From JAJPJE01 sp963724985 (GTDB taxonomy: Bacteria > Acidobacteriota > Terriglobia > Terriglobales > Acidobacteriaceae): DNA of 64,000 nucleotides. The stretch spans positions 310,001 to 374,000 of the forward strand of contig CAVRWV010000033.1 of NCBI GenBank assembly GCA_963724985.1, given 5' to 3'. A model generated the notes under the pieces. The model made no database searches. It had not been told where the DNA came from and saw nothing but the letters and a program-made list of their open reading frames with translations. The position numbers and the translations under genes are program-made. Below, piece by piece: positions 1 through 7,410 of the stretch; the first letter of the stretch is position 1; each line of letters begins with the position of its first letter.

Positions 1-59
1 GTACTGGCCAAAACTCGACGCCAAACGCAAAAACCGGCGCTGAATGCGGGCCACGCTGA

Positions 60-419
60 CTAATCGTGTTTAGCGTAATCGGCTGCGCCCATGAAATGCA
101 GCGACACGTAAGGCTCGTCGCCGACGACCCAGCTATCGTGGCCGGGTGCGATGTAGAAAACGTCTCCAGCTTTCATTTCGATGATGCGGCCGTCGGTCAT
201 CGCGGCGACCGCTTTTCCCGAGACGACCATGCCGACATGTTCGACATCGCAATGGGTGAGCCCGGCAGGAGCGCCGACATCGACCGACCAGCGCCAACCC
301 GGCTCGTAAGTGGCGCGACCGATCGTCATGCCACCGAGGTGGACCAGATCGAACTTCCCTTTTGAAAATGTGCGTGTCTCGTCTGGCTGATCGAAGCGCT
401 TCAATATCACATCGAGCAT
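60..419 (-). CDS. Small single-domain cupin protein
   Basis: A 119-residue protein with the glycine- and histidine-spaced pattern of a one-domain cupin beta barrel. Residues 55-62 (THCDVEHV) and the region around 84-100 (KAGDVFYIAPGHDSWV) fit the two cupin motifs that usually carry metal ligands. Small cupins of this kind bind a metal and act as sensors, isomerases or dioxygenases; the substrate cannot be read from sequence. It has no signal peptide, so it is probably cytoplasmic. It is divergent from the dienelactone hydrolase gene across about 130 bases. A specific function is not assignable; the fold call is fairly safe. Confidence 0.8.
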   Translation of the reverse strand: MLDVILKRFDQPDETRTFSKGKFDLVHLGGMTIGRATYEPGWRWSVDVGAPAGLTHCDVEHVGMVVSGKAVAAMTDGRIIEMKAGDVFYIAPGHDSWVVGDEPYVSLHFMGAADYAKHD

Positions 420-556
420 GGCGAACCTCCCGGGTGGCCGACAGCAACAAAATCGAAGCGGGTACAGCTTCTCCTCTGAGTCTGAAAATGCTGCCGAAGA
501 TTTAATAAAGTTTTAGAACAGTGCGCGGAGAATAATCTGGAAGACAGGAGATGAGG

Positions 557-1279
557 ATGACCGAAGAGAAAGCAATACTTCCAGTGAAAGATGCCACGGT
601 TACGCTGCAGGTAAGCGATAGAACCCAGATGAATGCGTACGTGGCGCGACCGAGCGAGGGCGACGTTCATCCAGGGCTACTGGTATTTCAGGAAGCGTTC
701 GGCGTGAATGCCCACATTCGCGATGTCACGCGGCGCTTCGCCGCGCAAGGGTTCGTCGCGATTGCTCCTGAGCTTTTCCATCGCACGGCTCCCGCCGGTT
801 TCGAGGGCTCCTATAGCGACTTCGCAGGCGTGATGCCGCACATGAAGGCCGTTACGAATGAAGGTGCAATTGCCGATTCGGAGGCGGCTTTCGATTGGCT
901 GAGGGTGCAAACAGATGTATCACAGAGCGATATTTCATCGGTTGGCTACTGTATGGGCGGACGGATTTCGTTTCTCGCGAATTCGGCACTGCCGCTCAAA
1001 AGAGCGATCTCGTATTACGGAGGAAATATCGCTCCCGCGCTGCTGGATCGCGCGTCGATGCTGCACGGTCCGATGCTGTTTTTCTGGGGAGGCTTGGACA
1101 AACACATTCCGCCCGAGCAGCGCGAGCAGGTGATCGACGCTCTCAAGCAAAACGGCAAGAAATACGTGAACGTGGAGATCTCGGACGCAGACCACGCATT
1201 CTTCTGCGATGCGCGTCCTGCGTACAATCCGCGAGCGTCACAACTGGCGTGGGCACTGACGCTGGAGTTTCTGCGGTGA
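557..1279 (+). CDS. Dienelactone hydrolase family protein
   Basis: An alpha/beta hydrolase of 240 residues, the usual size for the dienelactone hydrolase family, which opens lactones or cleaves related esters in the cytoplasm. The family catalytic triad is visible: nucleophile Cys132 in GYCMGG, Asp181 in WGGLDKH and His213 in DADHAFF; Glu46 in QEAFG matches the residue that keeps the cysteine neutral in the resting enzyme. I chose the ATG at 557 because an AGGAG at 546-550 lies six bases upstream; the in-frame ATG at 551 touches that site. It converges on the ExbD-like gene with 16 bases between the true ends. The natural substrate is unknown. Confidence 0.9.
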   Translation: MTEEKAILPVKDATVTLQVSDRTQMNAYVARPSEGDVHPGLLVFQEAFGVNAHIRDVTRRFAAQGFVAIAPELFHRTAPAGFEGSYSDFAGVMPHMKAVTNEGAIADSEAAFDWLRVQTDVSQSDISSVGYCMGGRISFLANSALPLKRAISYYGGNIAPALLDRASMLHGPMLFFWGGLDKHIPPEQREQVIDALKQNGKKYVNVEISDADHAFFCDARPAYNPRASQLAWALTLEFLR

Positions 1280-1295
1280 CGCATGCATGTTCTGT

Positions 1296-2010
1296 TCACG
1301 TTCGCGGCGGGACTAGAGCGACCGTGGCTCCGGTTGAGCGGATGATGTCGATCACTCGCACGACATCGGAGAATGGCAACGCGCCGTCTGCGGCTGAGTT
1401 GAACCACGCTAGCGGCGTTAGGTCTTGTCAGTCGTGCGAGGACGCTCGGCAGATCAGACCAGGAAACACTCGCATGGTTAACCTTCAGAGTGGAAGATTG
1501 CTGGCCCGAGCTAAGCACTTCGACGAGGGTCGGACGCGATTTGGAATCCAGTTGCGGTCCAGTTAACACTTCAAAGCCCTTCGGCAGAACGAGAGTGCCT
1601 GGCTGTACCGGCTCTCGTTGCGCCGTCAGCAGGACTGGTGCATTGACGCCACCTTTACGCGCGGCACTCAGAACTTTCTCGACGTCGGAGTACTGGGCGC
1701 GAGCGTCCGCCTTGATGTAAGCCTTCTTCTCCGCTCGAAAGGCGACCGCGTGTTTGATTTTGTCGGCGAGCGCATCGGAGGTGATGGCATCAACGCCGAG
1801 ATAAGTGTCGCCGTTCTCGGTGACCGTGACGATGAGTGCATCTTCTTTGTCGGCATCAGGAACCGGCGTCGCATTGCTGACGAGTGGAAGATTTACGCTG
1901 ATCCCTGCTTGAAGGTTTTGGGCAGCGCACCGCGTAACAACGAAGAGCGCAACTGCGAGGAGGGTTCGCATCTTGGTTGTTCTCGCAACGAATGCGTTTT
2001 GTGAGTTCAT
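1296..2010 (-). pseudogene. Tandem ExbD/TolR-like protein, frameshifted near the 3' end
   Basis: A 5' hydrophobic segment (MRTLLAVALFVV, residues 14-25) is followed by ISVNLPLVS, the strand that follows the membrane anchor in ExbD/TolR proteins, then one ExbD C-domain (about 48-128). A second copy begins near 150 (PTLVEVLSSG). Around 1396-1404 the frame breaks: the next frame continues the second domain as SAADGALPFSDVVRVIDIIR and stops at 1296. With one base removed the gene is 238 codons including the stop and ends 16 bases before the convergent hydrolase gene; without it the frame would run to 1015, antisense to that gene, as Arg/Ser/Cys-rich nonsense. The start has AGGAG seven bases upstream. 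Last gene of the GntR-slipin operon. ExbD normally partners ExbB and TonB; no exbB is here. Confidence 0.75.
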
Positions 2011-2048
2011 ACTCGTTCTCCTCTGTTTCTTGGGAACCAGTCATGTGC

Positions 2049-2915
2049 TTACTGCGCTTTTGCGACGGCCGAAGTGGCGAGCATGCCACCCAATCCCATG
2101 GTTTCGACGGCGGAAGAAGGCACGATGACCATAGATCCGCGTTCCTTGATCGCTTCGTAGAGCATGTTCATCGCGCGCAGGTGTAGAGCGGTTGGGTTTT
2201 CAGAGTAGGCGGCTGCAGCCTGGACGAACTTGTCGGAGATTTCAGTCTCGGCCTGACCGAGAATGATTCGCGCTTGGCGTTCGCGTTCAGCCTGTGCCTG
2301 GCGCGACATGGCATCTTCGAGAGCCTGCGGAATCCTGACATCTCGAACTTCGACCGACTGCACGGTAATTCCCCAGGGATTGGTCTTCTCGTCGAGAATG
2401 CGCTGCAGTTCGTGGCCTAGCGTTTCGCGCTCGGTAATCATCTGCGCGAGTTCGTGGCGGCCGATGGATTCCCGAAGCGCAGTCTGCGCGCTCATGTTGA
2501 TCGCCTCGAGGAAGTCCTCAACTTCAAGAATCGCTTTCTCGGCATTCCATACCAGCCAGAAGACGATGGCATCGACATTTACCGGCACGGTGTCGCGAGT
2601 GAGCGTGGATTCGGCAGTCACGCTGGCCACACGAACGCGCTGATCGACGAACTGGCTGAGGGTTTCGATGACGGGCACGATGAGGAACAATCCTGGGCCG
2701 CGCAGCCCAACATACTTCCCTAGCCTAAGGAGTGCGGCTTTCTCCCATTGCCGAACCACTTTGATGGCAAACAGGAGATAGGCTCCGACGAGTGCGCCCG
2801 AGACAAGTGGCGCGGGATGATGAAGAGCAGCGCCGACGAGCGCTCCGACGGCGAGACAGATCACACATGATGTAACGGCAATGCTGTTAATGGGAGCGAT
2901 TCCGATTTTCGCCAT
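2049..2915 (-). CDS. Slipin / stomatin-like SPFH-domain membrane protein
   Basis: A 288-residue band-7 protein. Two hydrophobic segments (about 10-55) form the membrane anchor, followed by VVRQWEKAALLRLGKY, the signature entry to a stomatin/slipin SPFH domain (about 56-215), and then an Ala/Glu-rich coiled segment (RQAQAERERQARIILGQAE) and a C-terminal oligomerisation tail. Slipins form large membrane-bound rings that organise membrane microdomains and often work with a NfeD partner; no nfeD is next to it. ATG at 2915 is preferred to the GTG at 2918 because AGGAGG sits six bases upstream of it. The GntR stop codon lies within the same few bases, so the two genes are translationally coupled. 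Confidence 0.9.
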   Translation of the reverse strand: MAKIGIAPINSIAVTSCVICLAVGALVGAALHHPAPLVSGALVGAYLLFAIKVVRQWEKAALLRLGKYVGLRGPGLFLIVPVIETLSQFVDQRVRVASVTAESTLTRDTVPVNVDAIVFWLVWNAEKAILEVEDFLEAINMSAQTALRESIGRHELAQMITERETLGHELQRILDEKTNPWGITVQSVEVRDVRIPQALEDAMSRQAQAERERQARIILGQAETEISDKFVQAAAAYSENPTALHLRAMNMLYEAIKERGSMVIVPSSAVETMGLGGMLATSAVAKAQ

Positions 2916-2918
2916 CAC

Positions 2919-3323
2919 TTACCTCCTGCGAGTAGGTTCCGAAAGCGATGCTCGTAGCTGATCGATGATTTCGTCCACGGTGAATCCGGCGGCGCCCGCG
3001 CGGGCTATGCAATCGGCGGCTATCTGATTGAGTTGTCGCGCGCGTTCCTGTTCCCCGTTGCGAAATTTCTGGGCGCTGATGAAAGTGCCGGTTCCTTGGT
3101 GAGTTTCCAGCAATCCGCCGAGTTCGAGTTCACGATACGCGCGAACCACGGTGTTGGGATTGATGGATAAATCGACGGCTAGTTGGCGGACGGTGGGCAA
3201 TTGATCGCCTACCGCCAGTGATCCCGAGGCAACGCCGCCGCGAACCTGATCGATGATTTGGCGATATACCGGCACGCCGCTCTGAAGGTCGAGACGAAAG
3301 CGGAATTGCCGACGGTAACTCAT
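2919..3323 (-). CDS. GntR-family (YtrA-type) transcriptional regulator
   Basis: At 134 residues this is the short YtrA type of GntR repressor. The winged helix-turn-helix occupies about residues 14-82, with PVYRQIIDQVRGGVASG and LPTVRQLAVDLSINPNTVVR being diagnostic, followed by only two helices rather than a large ligand-binding domain. YtrA-type regulators normally repress the operon they belong to, often one for membrane or cell-wall stress. Here the downstream genes are a slipin and an ExbD-like protein instead of the usual ABC transporter. A perfect inverted repeat lies 9 to 32 bases upstream of its start codon, so autoregulation is very likely. Confidence 0.92.
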   Translation of the reverse strand: MSYRRQFRFRLDLQSGVPVYRQIIDQVRGGVASGSLAVGDQLPTVRQLAVDLSINPNTVVRAYRELELGGLLETHQGTGTFISAQKFRNGEQERARQLNQIAADCIARAGAAGFTVDEIIDQLRASLSEPTRRR

Positions 3324-3331
3324 CGGCGAAC

Positions 3332-3362
3332 AATGTACTATAACACTAGTACATTATGTCAA
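3332..3362 (-). promoter_or_regulatory. Probable GntR operator with overlapping promoter
   Basis: AATGTACTA and TAGTACATT form a perfect 9-base inverted repeat with a six-base spacer (3332-3355). On the minus strand a consensus -35 TTGACA (3362-3357) abuts it, so a bound repressor would cover the promoter. The leader before the regulator's ATG is only a few bases to some 15 bases long. The -10 choice is uncertain: TATAGT is the best match but lies only 14 bases from the -35. Confidence 0.8.
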
Positions 3363-3436
3363 GAGGAAACTTGCGATGATTGAAAATGTGAAACGTCAGT
3401 TGAGAGTGGACACGCAGGGCAAAGGCATCCGCGCCG

Positions 3437-4312
3437 CTATTCGGGAGTGTTAGAGATCACTTTTTCCGAGAAGCTCAGCAACGGATCGCCAACCGGTTCA
3501 GGTTCGGCTTCACGGATAGTGAGCCAGTCGGTGCGAACTTTATTCCATTCCTGGATGAGGAAGCCTTGCGATTCGAAGAACTCGCGAATGTGCGTGCGTT
3601 CCCAGCAAACGATCTGCTCGAGGATCGGGATCGCCACTGCCAGCGCATTGTTGCTGAGCACGGTGCGGCGAGCGATCGGTGCAACGAACTTATTCTCGGA
3701 AACGGCGATGGTGTAGCCGTCGCGTGCATTCACGTGCAGCATGACGTGCACGTCGGAGCTCCCGTCTCCGCAGTAGACGATATGATCCGGTCCGATCTGC
3801 AGCTTCTGTTGCAGTGCGTCGAGGGTTGCGACTTTACCGTAACCGGCGGTCACTTTGCGCACGGTTTCGATTTCGCCCGAGGAGTGGTAGGTGAATTCGG
3901 TTCCGTAAACGTGGTCCGGCGGAACGATGTTCTCGAGGGCGGAGCGGACGATCTCTACGGGCGCAGCCGAGAGCACGTAGAAATCGAATTCAAAGCCAGG
4001 TATTCCGTGTGAGAGCAGGTCGTATAAACGATCGATGTTCTGTTTCAGACGAATACGTTTGCCGACTTCAGCAAGGTGATGACGGCGTACTTTGCCGTGG
4101 AACTCGGGATCGTGCAGAAGAAGATATGCGAGCTCGGCGCCCTGCTGAACCAATTGCAGTCCGGCCATACCGGCGGCCTTGCGCTCGAATTCCTCGGTCG
4201 AAATACCCAGCATTTCGCTGAGAGCGTATCCGGAATCATTGAAGCTGAGCGTCTGATCGAAATCGCTGGCTAGAATGTACCGTTTCATCAAATCAGCCAT
4301 ATCCCTTCCCAT
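3437..4312 (-). CDS. HAD-superfamily phosphatase
   Basis: A 291-residue haloacid dehalogenase-type hydrolase. Motif I is SDFDQT with nucleophile Asp17 and acid/base Asp19; motif II is the serine of VLSAAP; motif IV is CGDGSSDVHVM with the Mg-binding aspartates. The insert between motifs I and II is helical, as in the phosphoserine phosphatase/MtnX branch. No signal peptide, so cytoplasmic. The 50 residues after motif IV exceed the minimal fold. It stands alone: about 100 bases separate it from the divergent GntR operator region, and the next gene upstream (patatin) is over 200 bases away. The substrate is not predictable. Confidence 0.85.
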   Translation of the reverse strand: MGRDMADLMKRYILASDFDQTLSFNDSGYALSEMLGISTEEFERKAAGMAGLQLVQQGAELAYLLLHDPEFHGKVRRHHLAEVGKRIRLKQNIDRLYDLLSHGIPGFEFDFYVLSAAPVEIVRSALENIVPPDHVYGTEFTYHSSGEIETVRKVTAGYGKVATLDALQQKLQIGPDHIVYCGDGSSDVHVMLHVNARDGYTIAVSENKFVAPIARRTVLSNNALAVAIPILEQIVCWERTHIREFFESQGFLIQEWNKVRTDWLTIREAEPEPVGDPLLSFSEKVISNTPE

Positions 4313-4526
4313 CCCCGTGAGAATTAGAGCACAAGGATGTGACGATTTGATTATCGATGGGGATGAGAAGAATTGTGTGCGGAATCGGCGATAGCGGGGT
4401 GCTGATCTTTGGTTGAATCGCAGGCGCTCGCACTGAATACCTTTGGAAACAGCGGCTTGCGGATCGGCTCGCGAAGCATTTATGCGGGTGAAAACATTAA
4501 TCTATGGAAACGTACCAATTTGAGCA

Positions 4527-5453
4527 TCAGCTGGCGGGCGCAGGAGCGCGCGTAATAGCAGTTTTGGGAACCCTGCGCTCGCGTGTCTCCACCTGCGGAG
4601 GCGGCGCCAGCAGCGGCAGAATACTCGGCAACATCGCGCGGGCCGCAGTCTCGCCGGCGGCAATCAGATCTGCGGCGCGATCGAAGCTGTCGTAGCTGAA
4701 GCCGCGAACGTCCGGCTCGATCCTCACGTCTGTCTGCGAGAGCCAGCCATCACACATGGTTTCCTGCGCGATCGAAAAACATTGGCCGATGACATCGAAG
4801 ATGTGGCGCGGTCCCTGAAGATTTCCCCAGCTCGCGCTGAGATGCACCGCGAAGACGCGATCGGCTCCCATCTTGCGAAGCGGCTGGGCCGGAACCGGGT
4901 AAGAAAGCATGCCGTCGACAAACTGACGTTCCTGAAAGTGCACCGGGAGAAACATGCCGGGATACGCGCAACTGGCGCGCACTGGATCGATGAGATCACC
5001 TGTGCGGAAAATCATGCCTTCACCGCTGACGAAATCGGTCGCGGCAACTGCGAGTGGAATACGCAGCTCTTCGAAGGTGCGGCATTTCAGGAATCGGCAA
5101 AGGAATCCGCGCATGCGATCGTTGGACGCGAAGCCGTAGCGCGAAATGGTCCAACGGGCAAAATCTTTGAAGCGCACCAGGCGTGCGAGCTCTTCCAGCT
5201 CGCGCGTGCTCATTCCGCTGCAATAGGCGGCGCCTATGATCGATCCCACACTGGTGCCGGCGACGAAGTCGACAGCAATATTTTCTTCTTCGAGGACTTT
5301 TAAGACACCAATGTGAGCCAGGCCGCGCGCAAATCCTCCGCCAAGCGCGATACCGATTTTAGGTTTGTCAAAAGGAATTACGGTGGAGGCTGAGCGGTTG
5401 AGCTCCCCGGAAAACGCGCGAAATACCCGTGACCATCTTGCCAAAGCCCCCAT
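4527..5453 (-). CDS. Patatin-like phospholipase (RssA/NTE type)
   Basis: A bacterial patatin of about 308 residues, a serine lipid acyl hydrolase with a Ser-Asp dyad. The oxyanion hole is GGGFARG (38-44), the nucleophile elbow GTSVG carries Ser68, and the catalytic aspartate is Asp180 in FVDGM (usually DGG or DGA). The reading frame is open to 5573, but the 40 extra residues do not belong to the family and the ATG at 5453 is preceded by a G-rich stretch, so I start there. The C-terminal 30 residues are Pro/Arg-rich and probably disordered. Likely acts on phospholipids or lysophospholipids in the cytoplasm. Confidence 0.88.
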   Translation of the reverse strand: MGALARWSRVFRAFSGELNRSASTVIPFDKPKIGIALGGGFARGLAHIGVLKVLEEENIAVDFVAGTSVGSIIGAAYCSGMSTRELEELARLVRFKDFARWTISRYGFASNDRMRGFLCRFLKCRTFEELRIPLAVAATDFVSGEGMIFRTGDLIDPVRASCAYPGMFLPVHFQERQFVDGMLSYPVPAQPLRKMGADRVFAVHLSASWGNLQGPRHIFDVIGQCFSIAQETMCDGWLSQTDVRIEPDVRGFSYDSFDRAADLIAAGETAARAMLPSILPLLAPPPQVETRERRVPKTAITRAPAPAS

Positions 5454-5631
5454 GGACCAGGCCCCCGATCCCACTACTGTCTTATACCCTAAGATGCCGC
5501 TGAACTCTCGCGCGATGTAACCCAATAGGATTAGGCAGGAGTGTAACGGGAGGAAAGCGTGTGTTTGCAGCATCTGGCTGACTATCGAGAGAGCACTTCG
5601 CTAGCCGGCAGTTTATGATGGCGGACTAACC

Positions 5632-6132
5632 ATGGCACGAGAGTTCTCGGCAGGTGGAGTACTGGTGCGCTGGCGCAAGTGCCGCTGGTGGATGGCGACC
5701 ATTGAACCGCAGGGGCGCACGGCCGCTGGTCCGAGCAAGGAAACTTTGGCACTGCCAAAGGGACTTATCGATCCGGGGGAGAAGCCGGATCAGACCGCCT
5801 TGCGTGAGATTCACGAAGAGACGGGCGCCGTGGGAGAACTGGTCACAAAGCTGAAGGACATCAAGTATTTCTATGTGCGCAATTGGGGCGATGGGGCGCG
5901 AGTGTTCAAGGTGGTCAGCTTTTACCTGGTTCTGTACCGTTCAGGCAAACTGGGAAATATCACGCCAGAGATGCGCATGGAAGTGAAGCGTGCGATCTGG
6001 TTGCCACTAGACGATTGCGAGCAGCTTTCCTACAAGGGCGAACGCGAAGTGGCGCTGGCGGCACGAGAGTATGTGGCCACGCATCCTGAATTGCAGAATT
6101 CATCCGTAAAGAACGAGGCGTCTAAGTCGTAA
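5632..6132 (+). CDS. Nudix hydrolase
   Basis: A 166-residue Nudix enzyme. The Nudix box is complete: GLIDPGE (44-50), then REIHEETGA (58-66), so the metal-binding glutamates and the arginine are all present. The N-terminal SAGGVLVRW and the size resemble the Ap4A/diadenosine or MutT-like clade that hydrolyses nucleoside diphosphates linked to another moiety. The VIT-type transporter begins 21 bases after its stop codon, so the two are probably co-transcribed. Substrate unknown. Confidence 0.9.
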   Translation: MAREFSAGGVLVRWRKCRWWMATIEPQGRTAAGPSKETLALPKGLIDPGEKPDQTALREIHEETGAVGELVTKLKDIKYFYVRNWGDGARVFKVVSFYLVLYRSGKLGNITPEMRMEVKRAIWLPLDDCEQLSYKGEREVALAAREYVATHPELQNSSVKNEASKS

Positions 6133-6153
6133 AATCCAGCTCTGCGAGTTTGA

Positions 6154-6849
6154 ATGCCGACGACACTACACGTTGAACGACACTTTACCGGGAAAGAGAT
6201 AGTCCGAGATGTCGTGATTGGGATGGCCGATGGGCTGACGGTTCCGTTTGCCCTGGCGGCAGGTTTGTCAGGAGCGGTGAAATCAACAAATGTGGTCGTC
6301 ATCGCCGGATTGGCGGAGATTGCCGCCGGATCGATCGCCATGGGACTGGGAGGATATCTCGCAGCACGAAGTGATTCCGAACACTACGATAGCGAGCGCG
6401 AGCGAGAGGTTCGCGAAGTGCGCGAGCTGCCCGACGAGGAAGAACGCGAAGTGCGCGAAGTATTGCACGAGTGGGGCATGGCGCCGGAGGAAAGCGGTCC
6501 CGTAGTGCAGGCGTTGCGGAAACGGCCCACCGCTTGGGTGGACTTCATGATGCGCTTTGAGTTGGGATTGGAGAAGCCGGATCCCGGACGCGCGGTGCGA
6601 AGCGCAGGCACGATTGCGACGTCCTACGTGGTAGGTGGGCTGATACCGCTGTTCCCTTACATGGTGATTCACCAGGCGAACCAGGCGCTGATGCTCAGCG
6701 TGGTGGTGACTTTGATAGCGCTGGGAGTGTTTGGGTATGTGAAGGGGCGGTTCACGGGGTTGGCGCCTCTTCGAAGCGCGTCACAGACAGTTGTGATCGG
6801 TGCACTTGCGGCAGGAGCGGCTTTTTTGCTAGCACGAATTATCTCGTAA
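6154..6849 (+). CDS. VIT1/CCC1-family iron/manganese transporter
   Basis: A 231-residue membrane protein of the VIT1/CCC1 family, which exports or sequesters Fe2+ or Mn2+. Residues about 17-70 hold the first hydrophobic pair with the family pattern GMADGLTVPFALAAGLSG and AEIAAGSIAMGLGGYLA. A cytoplasmic, highly charged insert (about 76-118, rich in EREVREV) follows, equivalent to the metal-binding domain of plant VIT1. Three more membrane segments end the protein. Five segments in all is typical. It follows the Nudix gene by 21 bases. No regulatory site is seen. Confidence 0.9.
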   Translation: MPTTLHVERHFTGKEIVRDVVIGMADGLTVPFALAAGLSGAVKSTNVVVIAGLAEIAAGSIAMGLGGYLAARSDSEHYDSEREREVREVRELPDEEEREVREVLHEWGMAPEESGPVVQALRKRPTAWVDFMMRFELGLEKPDPGRAVRSAGTIATSYVVGGLIPLFPYMVIHQANQALMLSVVVTLIALGVFGYVKGRFTGLAPLRSASQTVVIGALAAGAAFLLARIIS

Positions 6850-7410
6850 GTATTTTATTTTCAAAAACTTACTTGACATTCCAGGGACAGAAAAGTAAGC
6901 TCTATTCAACTTAATAAGGCGCGCGTCGTTGCCATCCTCACCCCACATCTTCTTCGGCGCGCGCCGTTTCTATTTCTGGCGCGAGTTAAACCCTAAAGAG
7001 AGCTTCCATCCCCCCAAATAGGGTTCCTCGACTGCGCTCGGGATTTCGGCTGCGGGCTCGAACGCCCGCAAAACGCCTCAACTTCGGCGCGCGCCGTTTC
7101 TATTTCTGGCGCAAATCATCCAAACAACCCTCCTCGACCTAATCCAAAATCAGGGTTCCCTCGACTGCGCGGGATTTTGGCTGCGCGCTCAAACGCACGC
7201 AAGCCACGTCGAGCCGTTCCCGCTCTTGGCGATTTTGCCCCGCGTCCTCGGCGTCCTGAGCGGTGAACCTTTCCCATTATGAATCCGTAACTGGATGTTT
7301 TTGTGCAACTTCTGCATCTACTCTAAGTGCCGGTGTATCTTGTTCGCTGACCGTGAAATGGTCGTGGGGACCGTTTCTCTTTACTCGATTTTTCGTGCCA
7401 GGGAATCATC
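6850..7410. repeat. Gene-free region with an imperfect ~130-bp tandem duplication
   Basis: No coding region is visible. A 31-base segment is identical at 6952-6982 and 7082-7112, and the sequence after each copy (about 7018-7070 and 7150-7200) is also similar, so a unit of about 130 bases is duplicated in tandem. A weaker third copy of the first segment starts near 7200. The second half of each unit resembles, in inverse orientation, the repeat at 53801-53845 (CATCCCGAGC ... GAGTCGAGGGAACCC). The fadN promoter should lie in the last 100 bases but I cannot place it. Confidence 0.75.

Noticed and set aside
1015..1295. C-terminal extension of the ExbD-like frame
   Set aside because: Antisense to the hydrolase gene and of nonsense composition; explained by the frameshift.
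3376..3453. 25-codon plus-strand frame opposite the GntR operator
   Set aside because: Very short, overlaps the end of the HAD gene, no conserved feature; the AGAGGA upstream is ten bases away.
4009..4273. Short plus-strand frames opposite the HAD phosphatase
   Set aside because: Shadows of the gene on the other strand.
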